Of a stretch of DNA of 15,590 nt, positions 15,086 through 15,590 are shown in pieces. The notes beneath the pieces are model-generated. The model did not search any database, was not told where the DNA came from, and worked only from the letters and a program-made list of their open reading frames with translations. A program made the position numbers and the translations under genes. The stretch's first letter is position 1. The number at the start of each line of letters is the position of its first letter. Source of the DNA: an uncultured Collinsella sp. (GTDB lineage Bacteria; Actinomycetota; Coriobacteriia; Coriobacteriales; Coriobacteriaceae); NCBI GenBank assembly GCA_900541285.1, contig UQJA01000037.1, positions 1 to 15,590 on the forward strand. Direction: 5' to 3'.

Positions 15086-15590
15086 TTCCCGGCCTCGAAA
15101 TGCTCGTAAGCAGCCATGCCGGTCGCCGTGAACGTCTTCCCATCCCGGTACACGCGCAGCGCCGAATCCAGAAGGGGCAGATACGCCATGGCGCCCGCGC
15201 CCTCGCCCAAATGCATGCCTGCGTCGAGGGGTGCCTTTATGCCGAGCTCGCGAAGGAGCTCCTGGCTTGCGGGCTCGCTTGATGCGTGGGTGCCCACGAG
15301 GTAGCCCAAGGCGTTAGGGCACAGGCGCGCCGCGCACAGGGCCGCCGTGCAGGATATGACCCCGTCGAGGAGCGCCGGCGCCTTCGAGGCCGCGGCCCCC
15401 AGGTAGAAGCCGCACATCGCCGCAATGTCGAAGCCGCCCACCTTCGAGAGTACGTCGATCGGGTCGGCGGGATCGGGCGAGTTCGCGTAGATAGCGCGCT
15501 CGACCACGTCGCGCTTGCGCGCGAGCGAGGCGTCCGAGAGCCCCGCGCCGCGCCCGACGAGGCTCCGCGCGTCCGCCCGGATGAGCACTG
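15082..15590 (-). CDS. cobT: Nicotinate-nucleotide-dimethylbenzimidazole phosphoribosyltransferase, partial (5' end outside window)
   Basis: Makes alpha-ribazole phosphate from nicotinate mononucleotide and a lower-ligand base, supplying CobS. Only about the last 169 codons are visible; the reading frame is open to the window edge and the GTG near 15588 is judged an internal codon, because the family is about 340-360 aa and homology begins mid-domain. Clear motifs are VGRGAGLSD, DPIDVLSKVGGFDIAAMCGFYLGAA, ALGYLVGTHASSEPA and MHLGEGAGAM, the last with the catalytic Glu (codon 15204-15202). It overlaps cobU by four bases and is the most upstream operon gene seen. Which base is used as lower ligand cannot be told. 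Confidence 0.94.
   Translation of the reverse strand, partial: VLIRADARSLVGRGAGLSDASLARKRDVVERAIYANSPDPADPIDVLSKVGGFDIAAMCGFYLGAAASKAPALLDGVISCTAALCAARLCPNALGYLVGTHASSEPASQELLRELGIKAPLDAGMHLGEGAGAMAYLPLLDSALRVYRDGKTFTATGMAAYEHFEAGK

Noticed and set aside
1..15590. Cobalamin riboswitch, tRNA/rRNA genes, CRISPR array, insertion sequence or phage attachment site
   Set aside because: None could be recognised. The operon leader, where a riboswitch would be expected, is upstream of cobT and outside the window.

Overview
The window looks like chromosomal DNA from a GC-rich, Gram-positive, probably anaerobic actinobacterium of the Coriobacteriia (Collinsella or a relative). That placement is an inference from protein character and cannot be tested here. 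It rests on a single-chain Fe-S serine dehydratase with an ACT domain, a membrane-anchored YkuD transpeptidase, a short Gram-positive-type MacAB exporter, and anaerobic-type (cbi) cobalamin genes.

Left part (35-7069, + strand): an L-serine dehydratase gene closed by a clear intrinsic terminator; a promoter-like box and an L,D-transpeptidase gene (cell-wall 3-3 crosslinking); a spacer with two inverted repeats; then a tightly coupled three-gene efflux operon (membrane-fusion protein, ABC ATPase, FtsX/MacB permease) joined by TAATG and ATGA overlaps.

Right part (7104-15590, - strand, transcribed toward the left part): a late cobalamin operon of ten genes in the order cobT (cut by the window edge), cobU, cobS, a cobU-like/cobC fusion, cbiB, cobD, cbiP, cobO, cbiC, cbiJ. 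Nearly every junction is a 1-, 4- or 8-nt overlap. Together the genes finish the corrin ring (CbiJ, CbiC), adenosylate it (CobO), amidate it (CbiP), make and attach the aminopropanol arm (CobD, CbiB), activate it (CobU), make and attach the lower ligand (CobT, CobS) and remove the last phosphate (CobC domain). The operon promoter and any cobalamin riboswitch lie outside the window.

Two genes of this operon are broken as read. cobD changes frame at a run of eight G (coding strand), between its substrate-binding motif and its PLP lysine. cbiC changes frame near a run of five C, leaving a 48-codon 5' piece that overlaps a GTG-started 178-aa remainder. One added base in either run restores one full-length protein, so strain-level loss, slippage or assembly error must be separated by reads. 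Base composition also rises sharply at about 7.1 kb. No RNA gene, insertion sequence, CRISPR array or wholly unknown gene was found, and no stretch over 300 bases lacks a gene. The most unusual gene is the cobU-like/cobC fusion beside a true cobU.
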